Source of the DNA: Bacteroidota bacterium
Lineage (GTDB): Bacteria; Bacteroidota; Bacteroidia; CAILMK01; JACPUW01
Length of the DNA stretch: 64,000 nucleotides
Reading direction: 5' to 3'
Assembly: GCA_016192035.1 (NCBI GenBank)
Contig: JACPUW010000041.1
Location: forward strand, 62,001-126,000
How positions within the stretch are numbered: position 1 is the stretch's first letter; every line of letters begins with the position of its first letter. Below, piece after piece: positions 1 through 8,452 of this stretch. The notes beneath the pieces are model-generated. The model saw only the letters and a list, made by a program, of their open reading frames with translations, ran no database searches and was not told where the DNA came from. Both the position numbers and the translations under genes were made by a program.

Positions 1-190
1 TGCTGATAAGGATTTTGGCAGCTTGCCGTGAGAAATCTTCCTTTTCCTTATCGCTGGCGGTGTTATTGGTCAGTATGTTGACCGATTTCCTAGCTGTGTC
101 AAAGGCCGAGGTGGCAAGCGGAACAAGGTGCATCCTGGCCAGTGCCAAGAGAAACGCTGCCATGCTTAGGGCAGCTACCAGGTAGGTCAT
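1..190 (-). CDS. Partial membrane protein, unknown function (5' end only)
   Basis: Reading the minus strand from an ATG at 190 gives an open frame that runs off the window edge after about 63 residues. It begins MTYLVAALSM and has one hydrophobic segment (residues 3-18), then a charged stretch rich in Lys, Asp and Glu. Its ATG overlaps the stop codon of the preceding 74-residue gene (187-189), so the two are probably translationally coupled and it is the last visible member of the arylsulfotransferase operon. I do not recognise the family from this fragment. It could be a signal-anchored or secreted protein. Confidence 0.55.
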   Translation of the reverse strand, partial: MTYLVAALSMAAFLLALARMHLVPLATSAFDTARKSVNILTNNTASDKEKEDFSRQAAKILIS

Positions 191-411
191 GGGTTGGATG
201 GGCCTGTGGGGTTGTCTTTCTTTTTCTTAAGTGCCGAAAGCAGCCGCTTGATGGGATACCACACAAAGCCTACTAGGGCCAGGAGTATGGCGGCCAATAG
301 GGCTAAAAAGGCCCCAACGGCCGATAAGCCGCCACCGGGGCCAATATAACCTGAAGCGCTCACTGTGAGCATGATAAAGAAAAGGCAAAAGGTGAAGGGT
401 AGATGCTTCAT
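187..411 (-). CDS. Small GPGGG-motif membrane protein (74 aa)
   Basis: This is a 74-residue protein with an N-terminal hydrophobic segment that could be a signal peptide (residues 4-20), then the sequence YIGPGGGLSAVGAFLALLAA, a second long hydrophobic helix (about residues 28-52) and a Lys-rich tail. The topology suggests an inner-membrane protein with one or two helices and a cytoplasmic basic tail. The start codon shares one base with the stop of the upstream arylsulfotransferase-like gene, so it is very likely co-translated with it. From memory, small proteins with this YIGPGGG signature are found beside arylsulfotransferase or alkaline-phosphatase-superfamily genes, but no function is established. 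It may be an accessory subunit. Confidence 0.7.
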   Translation of the reverse strand: MKHLPFTFCLFFIMLTVSASGYIGPGGGLSAVGAFLALLAAILLALVGFVWYPIKRLLSALKKKKDNPTGPSNP

Positions 412-1682
412 CAGGGTGAGTCGCTGGGCAAGGTGTCAAAAGTAGAATGAATGGGGAGCTTAAGCACCCGTGCATCGAGCAACTTTCCCCGAGCACCGCT
501 GGGAAGGTAGTAATTATGTGCCCATACCACCTTTTGTTCCTTGGATACCACATAAGTCCTGCCTGCATGTGGGTTTGTAATAAGTACAAAATAGGGCACT
601 AACCATTGTAAACGCCCCATAGTCATGCAATAACTCGAATCTATAAAATTAGTGAAAAGCGTATTGTTCATGGCATTAATTGTTATGATACGTGTGGTTG
701 GTTCTGATGGGTCAGCCCCCACGAATCTGTTGTCAAATACACTAATCCGATTTCCATCAATAAAATCCGGGTCGTGCTGACGGGTAAAATGCCCGGAACT
801 AAAGTACTTAATTGTGCTGTCAAGGGTGTTGAAAACAAAAATGGCATTGGCATTACGTAAGGATACCAGGATATCGAAACGATTGAACCTTCCGGTGGTA
901 TCATCTATAACATAAGGATCCGCATCATTCACATGGTATCTATCATTGTGATAATCGGGAAATTCAGGATAGGCCAATCCATGGAATTGGTTGCGCTGCA
1001 ATAATTCTGTAAGTGACCAATATTGTAAGATATTACCGTTGGTGTCGAGTTTAAGTATGGACTGGTCTATCCAGGGATTTGCAGGGGAACCAGGGTTAAC
1101 CTTTTCGGCGCCACAGGTCCAGATGTTTCCATCTAGGTCCAGTTCCATGGAGTGGTGGCTTTTAATTGACTTAAACCAGACAATCTCCCCGTCAGGCTGC
1201 ATGCGCACCATTGCCAGGTTTTCCAGATTGAACACCAGGTCGCCACACGGCAACAGGGCCATGCCATGCACAAAAAGTCGCTCTTCTTCTACGGATGTTC
1301 GCCAGTTCAGCCGTTCTGGATCGCTATCCCACCGGGCCTTTAGTGCATGGACATCCAATAACCATCGGTGCCAAATACGGCCATCAAAATCAATAACCAC
1401 GATTTCCACGTCCCAATTTTCAGTATGCCGCGCCAAAAGCAATTTCATTTCAAACGGTTCACCGGATGAATAGATAGGTAGCTCCCATCTAGGGTTTTTG
1501 GGAAACGATGGGCCCGGCTTCCATAACTCCATTAGGGTATGCCATCCCTCATTGGCCATGGAAATCAGGCTATATGGAAATACCTTATAGGAGGCAGTAA
1601 TAAACCCATATCCAAAGAGAAGCATGCCCAAGGATGCAAAAAAACACCATTTGGCCCAGGGTTTTCGGGGCATTATGTTCAT
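411..1682 (-). CDS. Arylsulfotransferase-family (ASST-like) membrane protein, copy 2
   Basis: A protein of 423 residues with one N-terminal transmembrane segment (about 12-32) and a large periplasmic domain. It resembles the Arylsulfotran_2 beta-propeller family, whose members transfer sulfuryl groups between phenolic compounds through a catalytic histidine. Visible conserved parts are HHSMELDLDGNIWTCG, the H-N-D/DPY stretch, and QHDPDFIDGNRISVFDN. It is a clear paralogue of the gene just upstream (1679-2920), which carries the same three motifs in the same order, and the two genes overlap by four bases. The start could also be the ATG three codons downstream. The sulfotransferase activity is inferred from family only; in Bacteroidota the substrate is unknown. 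Confidence 0.72.
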   Translation of the reverse strand: MNIMPRKPWAKWCFFASLGMLLFGYGFITASYKVFPYSLISMANEGWHTLMELWKPGPSFPKNPRWELPIYSSGEPFEMKLLLARHTENWDVEIVVIDFDGRIWHRWLLDVHALKARWDSDPERLNWRTSVEEERLFVHGMALLPCGDLVFNLENLAMVRMQPDGEIVWFKSIKSHHSMELDLDGNIWTCGAEKVNPGSPANPWIDQSILKLDTNGNILQYWSLTELLQRNQFHGLAYPEFPDYHNDRYHVNDADPYVIDDTTGRFNRFDILVSLRNANAIFVFNTLDSTIKYFSSGHFTRQHDPDFIDGNRISVFDNRFVGADPSEPTTRIITINAMNNTLFTNFIDSSYCMTMGRLQWLVPYFVLITNPHAGRTYVVSKEQKVVWAHNYYLPSGARGKLLDARVLKLPIHSTFDTLPSDSP

Positions 1683-2920
1683 GGCAAGCCAAGTTTGTCC
1701 TTTACTTCGCCCAACAATGGTATCGCATTGGAAATCAATCCTTTTTTGCCATTAGGGTGGTAGTTGGTATAGGTCATGAACACTTGGCCTTCAGGGTTAA
1801 CTAAGAGTATCCTCCCTTTCGTTGATTCTACCAAAAGCTTGTTGCCCGATGGAAGTACAGCATGACAGCCCATAATTTTGGTGTAAAAAAGCACATCTTT
1901 TGTACCAGAGAAAGTTAATGTATTCGATGATGTTGGCGCATACATTTCTACTACCCTAGATCCATTGTTTTTTGCTCCGGGTTGGTTGTCAAACACGCTG
2001 ATCCTGTTGCCATCTATAAAATCGGGGTCATGTTGGTGAGATACAAACCCATTACTTTGAAATGTAACAATGTCCGTTTTGGAATTGAACACCAATACGG
2101 TGCTCACATCGCGCAAGGAAATCAATATATCACCTTGTTTGAAATATCCTTCCCCCGTATCTAGGTTATACGGCTCTACATCATTAAGGTGATAATACTC
2201 TAAGTTTTTGTTTTTCAATTCTATGGAATTTAGCCCTAAGATTCCATTGGATACCAATAAATCGTCCAATACCCATTCTTTTATCAGTTTGCCTGATTCG
2301 TTGAAGCAGGCAATGGTTTCTACTAGGCGGGGACTGTTTTTCATGGCTAAGCCGCATGCCCATATATTGCCTTCATGGTCAAGCTCCACCGAGTGGTGGG
2401 TAAAATATCCCGCTGCCCAGAGTACATTCCCCTTTAGGTCTATTTTGACCAATCCGTACCTAACGAAATTGAGCAAGACGGTTCCGTCAGGGCAGAGGGC
2501 CATGCCATGAATAGTTTTTCCGCCTACTTCACTCGTGGGCCACTCAAAGGTCTTGGCTTTGGCCAATTGCCTCTCTGTTTCTGCCAAATCAAGTAAATAT
2601 TGGGTAATTCCATCACCGTCAATCACCCGTAAAAAAAATGATCTATCTGGCCCCCATTCCAATATCAAGATATTTGGTACATCCCGGTCTTCTTCAACCC
2701 AAAAGCCGTCGGTGGTGTCCACCCCAGGTATGGGGTGAAAAATGCCGGCAGGGGTATAGCCACCCAAATATAGCCTGCCCAATAGGGATTCCAGGCCCTG
2801 CTTTGCCTGGTCAACAACTATGTAAGGAAAGAATTTGGTGTGCCCCACAAAGACCCCATAAATGAAAACCAAAAAAAACAGGGAGGAAAGGAAAAGGTGT
2901 TTGCTTTTAACCAAAGGCAT
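1679..2920 (-). CDS. Arylsulfotransferase-family (ASST-like) membrane protein, copy 1
   Basis: This 413-residue protein is the first gene of a four-gene minus-strand operon. It has an N-terminal signal anchor (about residues 9-26), then a periplasmic domain with the same landmarks as its paralogue downstream: HHSVELDHEGNIWACG, YHLNDVEPYNLDTGEGYFKQ and HQHDPDFIDGNRISVFDN. The central HHS-ELD stretch is the likely catalytic-histidine region of arylsulfotransferases. A near-consensus -7 element (rc of CAAATTAA, 2938-2945, one mismatch to TAnnTTTG) lies 17 bases upstream of the start. The tandem pair suggests duplication followed by specialisation. An alternative is that these are non-catalytic beta-propeller proteins. 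Confidence 0.72.
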   Translation of the reverse strand: MPLVKSKHLFLSSLFFLVFIYGVFVGHTKFFPYIVVDQAKQGLESLLGRLYLGGYTPAGIFHPIPGVDTTDGFWVEEDRDVPNILILEWGPDRSFFLRVIDGDGITQYLLDLAETERQLAKAKTFEWPTSEVGGKTIHGMALCPDGTVLLNFVRYGLVKIDLKGNVLWAAGYFTHHSVELDHEGNIWACGLAMKNSPRLVETIACFNESGKLIKEWVLDDLLVSNGILGLNSIELKNKNLEYYHLNDVEPYNLDTGEGYFKQGDILISLRDVSTVLVFNSKTDIVTFQSNGFVSHQHDPDFIDGNRISVFDNQPGAKNNGSRVVEMYAPTSSNTLTFSGTKDVLFYTKIMGCHAVLPSGNKLLVESTKGRILLVNPEGQVFMTYTNYHPNGKKGLISNAIPLLGEVKDKLGLP

Positions 2921-3069
2921 GTATTGATCAATAGCCGCAAATTAACGGCACCGTAGGTTTTTTGACCGCCCGGGCACACTTTTTTAGCCACTAAGGCACC
3001 GGTATTTCCTTTTCCTTTTCTTTCTTTGCCCTTTCGGGCTAAGCCACTTCCACACCCATCAAAGTTCAC

Positions 3070-4689
3070 ATGAAGCTTACTAACCAAACCATCCTTTCCA
3101 GCCTTGTCTTTATGGTCATGGCAATCAGCGTATTGGCACAGTCACCAACGAGAAGGTCCACTGATTCGTTTTCACTTGAGCTGCTGCACTGGCAACACCA
3201 GGACCCCGACAACACCAAAATTCCCGGTGTGGGTACCTACAGGGCGTATGAGGCCTACCTAAATAGCTTGCCCCCAAAGAAAAGGATAGTGGTTGCCGTG
3301 ATTGACTCTGGTGTGGACATAGCCCATGAAGACCTGGTGGGCAACATTTGGGTAAATGCCGATGAAATACCCGGCAACGGTATAGACGATGACGGCAACG
3401 GCTATGTGGATGACGTGAACGGATGGAATTTTTTGGGTAGTACTAACGGCGAATTGGCCGAGCATGAAACCTTGGAACTTACCAGGATCATAAGGAAGTA
3501 CCAGCCACAGTATGAAGGCAAAGAATTGGGCGACATACCTCCCGGGGAACTCGCACGCTACAAGGCCTATAGAAAGGCCGTGGCCAAACACAAGGAAATG
3601 TACCAAGAGTATGTAAGTGCCAAGGAACAGTATGACAAGTACTATGGGGAATACCAATTTTCCGTTCGCTTGCTCAAGGCAGCCATGAAAGTGGAATCGC
3701 TAACCAACGAGGCCCTTAGTGCCTATACGCCGGCCAACAATGACCTGGTGCGGGCCAAGGCCCTGGTAACGGCTTTTAGGAGTAACGGGCTCCACACCAT
3801 ATTAAAGGAATCCCTTGCCGAAATCAATTCCTTGCTCGACTACAACCTAAACCTGGCATTTGATGGCCGGGCTGTGGTGGGCGATGATCCCGATGATATA
3901 AACGATCTGGACTATGGCAACAGCAATGTGACCGGCCCAGATGCTACCCACGGCACTTTTGTGGCCAGTATGATAGCCGCCACCAGGGGAAATGGGCTGG
4001 GGGTGGACGGTGTGGCCGACCATGTACTCATTATGCCCATCAGGGCAGTGCCCAATGGCGATGAGTACGATAAGGACATAGCCCTGGCCATACGCTATGC
4101 GGTGGACAATGGGGCCAACATCATCAATATGAGCTTTGGCAAAGAGTTTACCCAGCACAAGGAGTGGGTGGATGAGGCCATGGCCTATGCGGCAGGGAAA
4201 AATGTGCTCCTGGTACATGCAGCGGGCAATGATGCCAAGGACAATGACGTGACTCCCAGTTACCCAAACAAGGTTCTCCTTACGGGTGGCCAGGTATCCA
4301 CGTGGTTAGAAGTGGGCGCCAATTCAAAGGATTACGGCAAGGAATTGTGTGGTTCGTTCACCAATTACGGCCAGGAATCGGTGGATATTTTTGCACCGGG
4401 TGTAAGTGTAATTGGTTGCCTGCCAAATAATTACTATAAAGCCCTAGACGGGACCAGCTTTGCGTGCCCGGTTGCCAGCGGGGTGGCCGCTTTGGTGTGG
4501 TCACGCTATCCAAGCCTTACCGCACTGGAAATTAAGGAAATACTGCTGCAATCGAGTTACGGCCTAGAAAAGAAGAAGGTAAAACTGCCGGGAGAGGTCA
4601 AGAAAAAGGTGCGTTTTGGTACACTATCGGCTACCGGCGGTGTGGTAAATGCCTATAAGGCCCTGGAGCTGGCGGCCCAGAAGTCATGA
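3070..4689 (+). CDS. Secreted subtilisin-like serine peptidase (S8)
   Basis: A protein of 539 residues with a signal peptide (MKLTNQTILSS... ending near VLAQS, residue 25). The S8 catalytic triad is complete: Asp79 in VAVIDSGVDIAHED, His294 in DATHGTFVAS, Ser463 in DGTSFACPVASG, with oxyanion Asn387 in AAGND. Between the Asp and His motifs lies an unusually long insertion (about residues 125-285), charged and helical (RYKAYRKAVAKHKEMYQEY), probably a coiled coil; typical subtilisins have only some 40 residues here. The insert also follows a calcium-site-like DDDGNGYVDDVNGWNF stretch. There is no T9SS sorting domain, so the enzyme is probably periplasmic. The stop codon overlaps the start of the DUF1573 gene, which suggests coupled expression. 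Confidence 0.93.
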   Translation: MKLTNQTILSSLVFMVMAISVLAQSPTRRSTDSFSLELLHWQHQDPDNTKIPGVGTYRAYEAYLNSLPPKKRIVVAVIDSGVDIAHEDLVGNIWVNADEIPGNGIDDDGNGYVDDVNGWNFLGSTNGELAEHETLELTRIIRKYQPQYEGKELGDIPPGELARYKAYRKAVAKHKEMYQEYVSAKEQYDKYYGEYQFSVRLLKAAMKVESLTNEALSAYTPANNDLVRAKALVTAFRSNGLHTILKESLAEINSLLDYNLNLAFDGRAVVGDDPDDINDLDYGNSNVTGPDATHGTFVASMIAATRGNGLGVDGVADHVLIMPIRAVPNGDEYDKDIALAIRYAVDNGANIINMSFGKEFTQHKEWVDEAMAYAAGKNVLLVHAAGNDAKDNDVTPSYPNKVLLTGGQVSTWLEVGANSKDYGKELCGSFTNYGQESVDIFAPGVSVIGCLPNNYYKALDGTSFACPVASGVAALVWSRYPSLTALEIKEILLQSSYGLEKKKVKLPGEVKKKVRFGTLSATGGVVNAYKALELAAQKS

Positions 4690-5066
4690 ACAAGTGGGCA
4701 CTGGTCTTTTTCCTGGCATTGGCCGCTTCTGGCCCCAAAATGCATTTTGATAACCGAAAGCACAACTTTGGCCAACAACAGCGCTACGCCGACGTGGAAC
4801 ATAAGTTTCTGTTTTCCAATCATGGAGATGCACCACTGGTAATCAAAAGCCACGAAACATCCTGTCACTGTACCTCTGCCCACTACGGTATGGAACCGGT
4901 GATGCCGGGCGAAAACGGTTGGGTTACCGTGAGATACGATGCTACCAAGGTTGGGGTGTTTTACCGAAAGGTTACCCTGCATACCAATGCAGGCACAGTG
5001 GTGCTGGCCATAAAAGGTGAAATACTCGCCGACCACTCCAAAGTAGATCCAGTGACGGGTGATTAG
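4686..5066 (+). CDS. DUF1573 domain protein, exported
   Basis: This 126-residue protein has a short signal peptide (residues 1 to about 16). It is followed by the DUF1573 immunoglobulin-like fold: FDNRKHNFG, then KFLFSNHGDAPLVI, SCHCTSAHY, and a final AIKGEIL strand. DUF1573 proteins are common exported proteins of Bacteroidota with no assigned function; they resemble ASH/MSP-type beta sandwiches. The ATG overlaps the stop of the subtilase (ATGA), so it may be a partner or substrate of that peptidase, but this is inferred from position only. Confidence 0.85.
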   Translation: MNKWALVFFLALAASGPKMHFDNRKHNFGQQQRYADVEHKFLFSNHGDAPLVIKSHETSCHCTSAHYGMEPVMPGENGWVTVRYDATKVGVFYRKVTLHTNAGTVVLAIKGEILADHSKVDPVTGD

Positions 5067-5105
5067 CCCTTTGGCTAAACTTAATTTGGAAGGCAGCCGG
5101 TTTTC

Positions 5106-5121
5106 ATCGCAATATTGCAAT
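5106..5121. promoter_or_regulatory. Candidate ArsR operator (imperfect 16-bp palindrome)
   Basis: The sequence ATCGCAATATTGCAAT contains a perfect 10-bp palindrome GCAATATTGC (5109-5118), extended by two more matching pairs around one mismatch. It lies 12 bases before the ATG of the ArsR-type gene, and part of it (CAATATTG) resembles a -7 element, so binding there would block transcription. ArsR/SmtB repressors bind such short AT-rich inverted repeats in their own promoters. Confidence 0.5.
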
Positions 5122-5132
5122 TGATTTGCCCC

Positions 5133-5468
5133 ATGGGAACGAGTAAAACAAGTTTATTTGGTCAAAATCAGAATGATATTGCCCTGGTGGCTAAGGCACT
5201 GTCACATCCCGCCCGCATTGCCATTGTCATGTATTTGTTGGAGTGCAAGTCATGCATCAATAAAAGTTTGGTGGACGAACTGGGTTTGGCCCAGGCTACC
5301 ATAAGCCAACATTTACAGGCACTAAAGGATGCAGGACTTATACAGGGAAGCATAGATGGGGTGAAGACCAACTACTGCCTGGACCCCAAGCGCTGGGCCT
5401 GGGCAAAATCTGCATTCGATTCGCTTTTCCAGGACTTGGCCCCCAACCGCCCCAATGATTGCTGCTGA
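5133..5468 (+). CDS. ArsR/SmtB-family transcriptional repressor
   Basis: A winged-helix regulator of 111 residues starting at ATG 5133. An in-frame TTG at 5115 falls inside the palindrome and is less likely. It has ALSHPARIAIVMYLLECKSC, then the recognition-helix stretch DELGLAQATISQHLQALKDA and the wing GVKTNYCLDP. Cysteines at the HTH (ECKSC) and a terminal Cys pair (NDCC) are plausible metal or metalloid ligands, as in arsenite-sensing ArsR proteins. The next gene is an ArsC-like phosphatase, so the pair resembles a minimal arsenic-response operon, but no arsenite efflux gene (ArsB/Acr3) is present in the window. Autoregulation through the palindrome at 5106-5121 is likely. Confidence 0.85.
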   Translation: MGTSKTSLFGQNQNDIALVAKALSHPARIAIVMYLLECKSCINKSLVDELGLAQATISQHLQALKDAGLIQGSIDGVKTNYCLDPKRWAWAKSAFDSLFQDLAPNRPNDCC

Positions 5469-5605
5469 ACTTTTATGCCAGCCATATTTGATGTATTAAT
5501 TTGAAAACCAGTATTATATTTTAGTTATGGCCTTTGCTTACAGCCGCTTGCCGGTCAGGCCAAAAGGGTAGAACTGCAAATGGAAAGCAAAGCTGGCAAG
5601 AAGAG

Positions 5606-6268
5606 ATGCTGACAATACCCATGCGCGAAAACGGACTTTACCCTGAGATAATTGGGTTTTTGGATAAGGCCTTGGCCCTCCTGCCTCATAGCGATCCGGA
5701 ACGAAAGGCCCAGCTTGACCGCCTTGCCCGTGTTATTGGTAAAAAAATTGCCGGAGGCAAGGTTGCCGAAATCACATTTATATGCACGCACAATAGCCGC
5801 AGAAGCCATTTTGGACAGCTATTGGCGGCAGCGGCTGCCGAGTGCCACGGCCTAGGCCCGTGGGTAAAGACCTATTCGGGAGGCACGCAGGCCACTGCCT
5901 TTAATGAAAGGGCCGTATGGGCCCTTAGGAGGGTGGGTTTCAGCATAAAGGGCACTGAGGGCACCAACCCGGTCTATTCAGTGCATATAGGGCACCATAT
6001 TATTCCAATAGCCTGTTTCTCCAAACGCTATGACCATCCAGCCAATGCCTGCCATGACTTTATCGCCGTGATGACATGCAGCGAGGCCGAGGCGGCCTGT
6101 CCTGTGGTGTATGGTGCTGGGCAGCGGATAGCCCTACCCTATGCCGATCCCAAAGAATGGGATGGAAGCCCCCAAGAATCAGCTATGTATGATGCCAGGG
6201 CATTGGAAATAGCGGGGGAGATGATGTATGTAATGGGTAGGGTAAGTGGCAGGCCTAGAAGGCATTGA
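5606..6268 (+). CDS. Low-molecular-weight protein-tyrosine-phosphatase / arsenate-reductase-like protein
   Basis: The protein belongs to the LMW-PTP/ArsC fold (COG0394 type). The phosphate-binding loop C-x5-R is seen in ICTHNSRRSHFGQ and is followed by a helix and YSGGTQATAFNERA. Bacteroidota members carry an N-terminal extension of about 50 residues, present here (LYPEIIGFLDKAL...). The frame stays open to a TTG at 5534, but no convincing start lies there. ATG 5606, or ATG 5621 just before ENGLYPEI, agrees better with the family length, giving about 220 residues. Located after ArsR, it could reduce arsenate with a thiol donor or act as a phosphatase. The 3' end overlaps the convergent lipoprotein gene by 14 bases. 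Confidence 0.82.
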   Translation: MLTIPMRENGLYPEIIGFLDKALALLPHSDPERKAQLDRLARVIGKKIAGGKVAEITFICTHNSRRSHFGQLLAAAAAECHGLGPWVKTYSGGTQATAFNERAVWALRRVGFSIKGTEGTNPVYSVHIGHHIIPIACFSKRYDHPANACHDFIAVMTCSEAEAACPVVYGAGQRIALPYADPKEWDGSPQESAMYDARALEIAGEMMYVMGRVSGRPRRH

Positions 6269-6743
6269 TAGATTTCAACCTCAACACTGTTTTGACGGCC
6301 AAGCTGAAAGGGAGGGTTTCGCCATTCGGATGCATTTGCACATGCGTCCAAACTTGAGTTCTTTTTTTGTTCTCCTCTATGGTCCATACCCTGCCAATCC
6401 CCAAGGTATCACTTGGTTGCAAAGCGGTGATATGCGCGCGGTAGTTGTCCATATAGTATTCCAATGGGTTGCCTTGGCCCAGGCTATACACCAAGCAAAC
6501 TCCTTGATGGTATCCTGATTGCCCTTTGTACGGTTGAGTATTAAAAAATATCAGCTCGCCTGGGGATAATATGGAGCTGTCTTTCAGTACATTGCCCAGG
6601 GTGTCGTAAGTAGTGGTTTTTATTTCCTCTATGAGCCACACCCCGTCCCTCCCGAAAAATCTTTTGGAGGCCATTTCTTCTTGTTCACAAGCATGGAAAA
6701 ATAGGCTTATGGCAGTTGCGGCAATGAGTATAAAAGGTTTCAT
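6255..6743 (-). CDS. Predicted lipoprotein, unknown function
   Basis: A 162-residue protein with a lipoprotein signal: hydrophobic MKPFILIAATAISLFF followed by HACEQEE, so Cys19 would be lipidated. The mature part is a small beta-rich domain (VWLIEEIKTTTYDTLGNVLK, GIGRVWTIEENKK) resembling the small lipocalin-like proteins common in Bacteroidota, but I cannot assign a family. It is the third gene of a minus-strand set that begins at 8254, two bases downstream of the previous stop, so probably in one operon with the two envelope proteins. Confidence 0.75.
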   Translation of the reverse strand: MKPFILIAATAISLFFHACEQEEMASKRFFGRDGVWLIEEIKTTTYDTLGNVLKDSSILSPGELIFFNTQPYKGQSGYHQGVCLVYSLGQGNPLEYYMDNYRAHITALQPSDTLGIGRVWTIEENKKRTQVWTHVQMHPNGETLPFSLAVKTVLRLKSINAF

Positions 6744-6745
6744 GT

Positions 6746-7537
6746 CTAGTCGTCAAATTTGGTATTAAACTGAATGGCAATGGTATAGCGCATACCAGTA
6801 AAGTCATTGTAGGCCCTGTTTTCCGTATTGTAGGGGTCGCTTACGTAGGTTACCACATTTCTCGGAAATGTGGGCTGTTCCAATGACTTAAAATCGCCGT
6901 GGTCCCTAAATGCGCTTTTGTCCATGTCTTCAATGAGCCTGGGAGGTACCCAGTCTGCCCTACACACCAATTGAATGTTTGATGAAATGGATATGCCCAA
7001 GGTGGCGCCCATTAGGGCAGTAAGTCGTGGGGCCGTATATATTCCGTTTTGCCAATGGTCCATGCCATAACTTATGCTGCCGTCGCTAAACACAAAGGCG
7101 CTCCGCAATTTGGCCATCCGCATGTTCATTCCTATGTTTACATTGAAATAGAAATACTTGGTAGATGGCCCTAGCCCCAGGTCTATTGTCCAATCGGTTA
7201 AATGTAGGTGGAGTTGCCGCCCATCGCCGTTGCCCATTATAGCCTCCCGCCGTGCATTGAGATAGGAAACCCCGGTGCTGAATCGGGTCTGGAATCCGGT
7301 ACTGGTGGAAAAGTACGAAAACTGCCAGCCCAATCCGTCAAGCGACCCCCAAGTGTCAGGGTAGTTTGTTTTTATGGTGTTCACATTTTGAAGGTTGTAG
7401 CTCTGGAAGTATTCTTCAAAACTCGCCGATCCTACTGGGTGTATGGTGTATCCCGCCCAAACGGCCAAGTCTTGGCCAGCGGCCCATAAATGGGCTGCAA
7501 TAAGGGTAGCCGTAAGTGTTAATGATTTAATGTTCAT
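6746..7537 (-). CDS. Predicted outer-membrane beta-barrel protein
   Basis: This 263-residue protein has a signal peptide (residues 1-21, ending in AAGQD). Its body alternates polar and hydrophobic residues with many aromatic ends (GWQFSYFSTSTGFQTRF, KYFYFNVNIGMNMRM, MRYTIAIQFNTKF), typical of outer-membrane beta barrels. No specific family is recognised. The neighbouring gene (7547-8254) has the same general design, and both sit in one minus-strand operon with the lipoprotein gene; they may form an envelope complex. Confidence 0.7.
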   Translation of the reverse strand: MNIKSLTLTATLIAAHLWAAGQDLAVWAGYTIHPVGSASFEEYFQSYNLQNVNTIKTNYPDTWGSLDGLGWQFSYFSTSTGFQTRFSTGVSYLNARREAIMGNGDGRQLHLHLTDWTIDLGLGPSTKYFYFNVNIGMNMRMAKLRSAFVFSDGSISYGMDHWQNGIYTAPRLTALMGATLGISISSNIQLVCRADWVPPRLIEDMDKSAFRDHGDFKSLEQPTFPRNVVTYVSDPYNTENRAYNDFTGMRYTIAIQFNTKFDD

Positions 7538-7546
7538 GCTGTTGTG

Positions 7547-8254
7547 TTATTGTTCCCAAACCAATTTCAAATAGATTGTCAGGCCAAGATTGCCGTAGCG
7601 ATCCTTTAGCTCCGCATTGGCATCTATACTGCGGCCCACCAGCACGTTGTCCAGGTCGTCAAGATACATGCGCATGGTCTGTAATTGATACGTGAGCCTG
7701 GCCCCAACAAACCTTTTGTCAAACCCAATGAATATGGGGACTGATACCTGGGCTCTAGGTAATATCTTGTCATGGCTGTTGACTATGCTTATTTTGGTAA
7801 ATGCCGAATCGGCAATGGCGGCGGCGGTGGCCCTACGTGTCCAGAGTTTCCAAGAGCCTAAATCAATACCCAGCCCGCCATATATTCCAGAGTTCGTTCG
7901 CATAAAGAGGTTCATGGCCAGCGCGTTTGTCCTAAACTTAATGTCCCTTTGCATGAGGCCCAGGGTGGGGTCGTCCCACTGCGAGTGGCATATGGCATGG
8001 CGGTTTTGCCATGTTAGCTCAATGCCGCCCACTTCATCTTCCCATAGGTAGCTAAATACCAGTCCTTTGGTGTATCTGAGGTAATTCATGGGCCGGGTGA
8101 AATTTCCGGTGCTGTTGTAGATGTACAACACCCGGTTTATTTCTTTTGCCCTGCCCATATTGAGCGCATATCCTATGCGAAAACCACGGTATTGCGCCAC
8201 TGCATGATGCCCAAATAGCATGAGTATTAGCAGCATTGCAGAAATTTTATACAT
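7547..8254 (-). CDS. Predicted outer-membrane beta-barrel protein
   Basis: The frame is open from 8341, but the ATG at 8254 gives a clean signal peptide (MYKISAMLLILMLFGHHAVA then QYRG), so I place the start there: 235 residues. The mature protein has alternating beta strands (GFRIGYALNMGRAKEINRVL, FIGFDKRFVGARLTYQLQTM) and ends in an aromatic-flanked strand (LGLTIYLKLVWEQ), consistent with an outer-membrane barrel. It starts the operon that continues with 6746-7537 and 6255-6743. Family and role are unknown. Confidence 0.68.
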   Translation of the reverse strand: MYKISAMLLILMLFGHHAVAQYRGFRIGYALNMGRAKEINRVLYIYNSTGNFTRPMNYLRYTKGLVFSYLWEDEVGGIELTWQNRHAICHSQWDDPTLGLMQRDIKFRTNALAMNLFMRTNSGIYGGLGIDLGSWKLWTRRATAAAIADSAFTKISIVNSHDKILPRAQVSVPIFIGFDKRFVGARLTYQLQTMRMYLDDLDNVLVGRSIDANAELKDRYGNLGLTIYLKLVWEQ

Positions 8255-8452
8255 GATCTGGTTTGAGTTTGACTGGGTGAAAGTATAAATAAGAAGCAGT
8301 TTTCCTACTAGTAGGCGGATTGTTGAGATAAAATCGGCCAAAAACAGTAAGTAATACTACCGAATTGCAGGTGCATGGAGGGCTCCTGGCCCAAAGACAC
8401 TTATGATGGCCTTTCCATACGGAACAGCGATGGTTCTGTATTTGTCAAAGCC

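Noticed and set aside
5534..5605. TTG start for the ArsC-like phosphatase with a LTAAC lipobox-like sequence
   Set aside because: The n-region is too short for a lipoprotein signal and the family is cytoplasmic; ATG 5606 or 5621 fits the family better.
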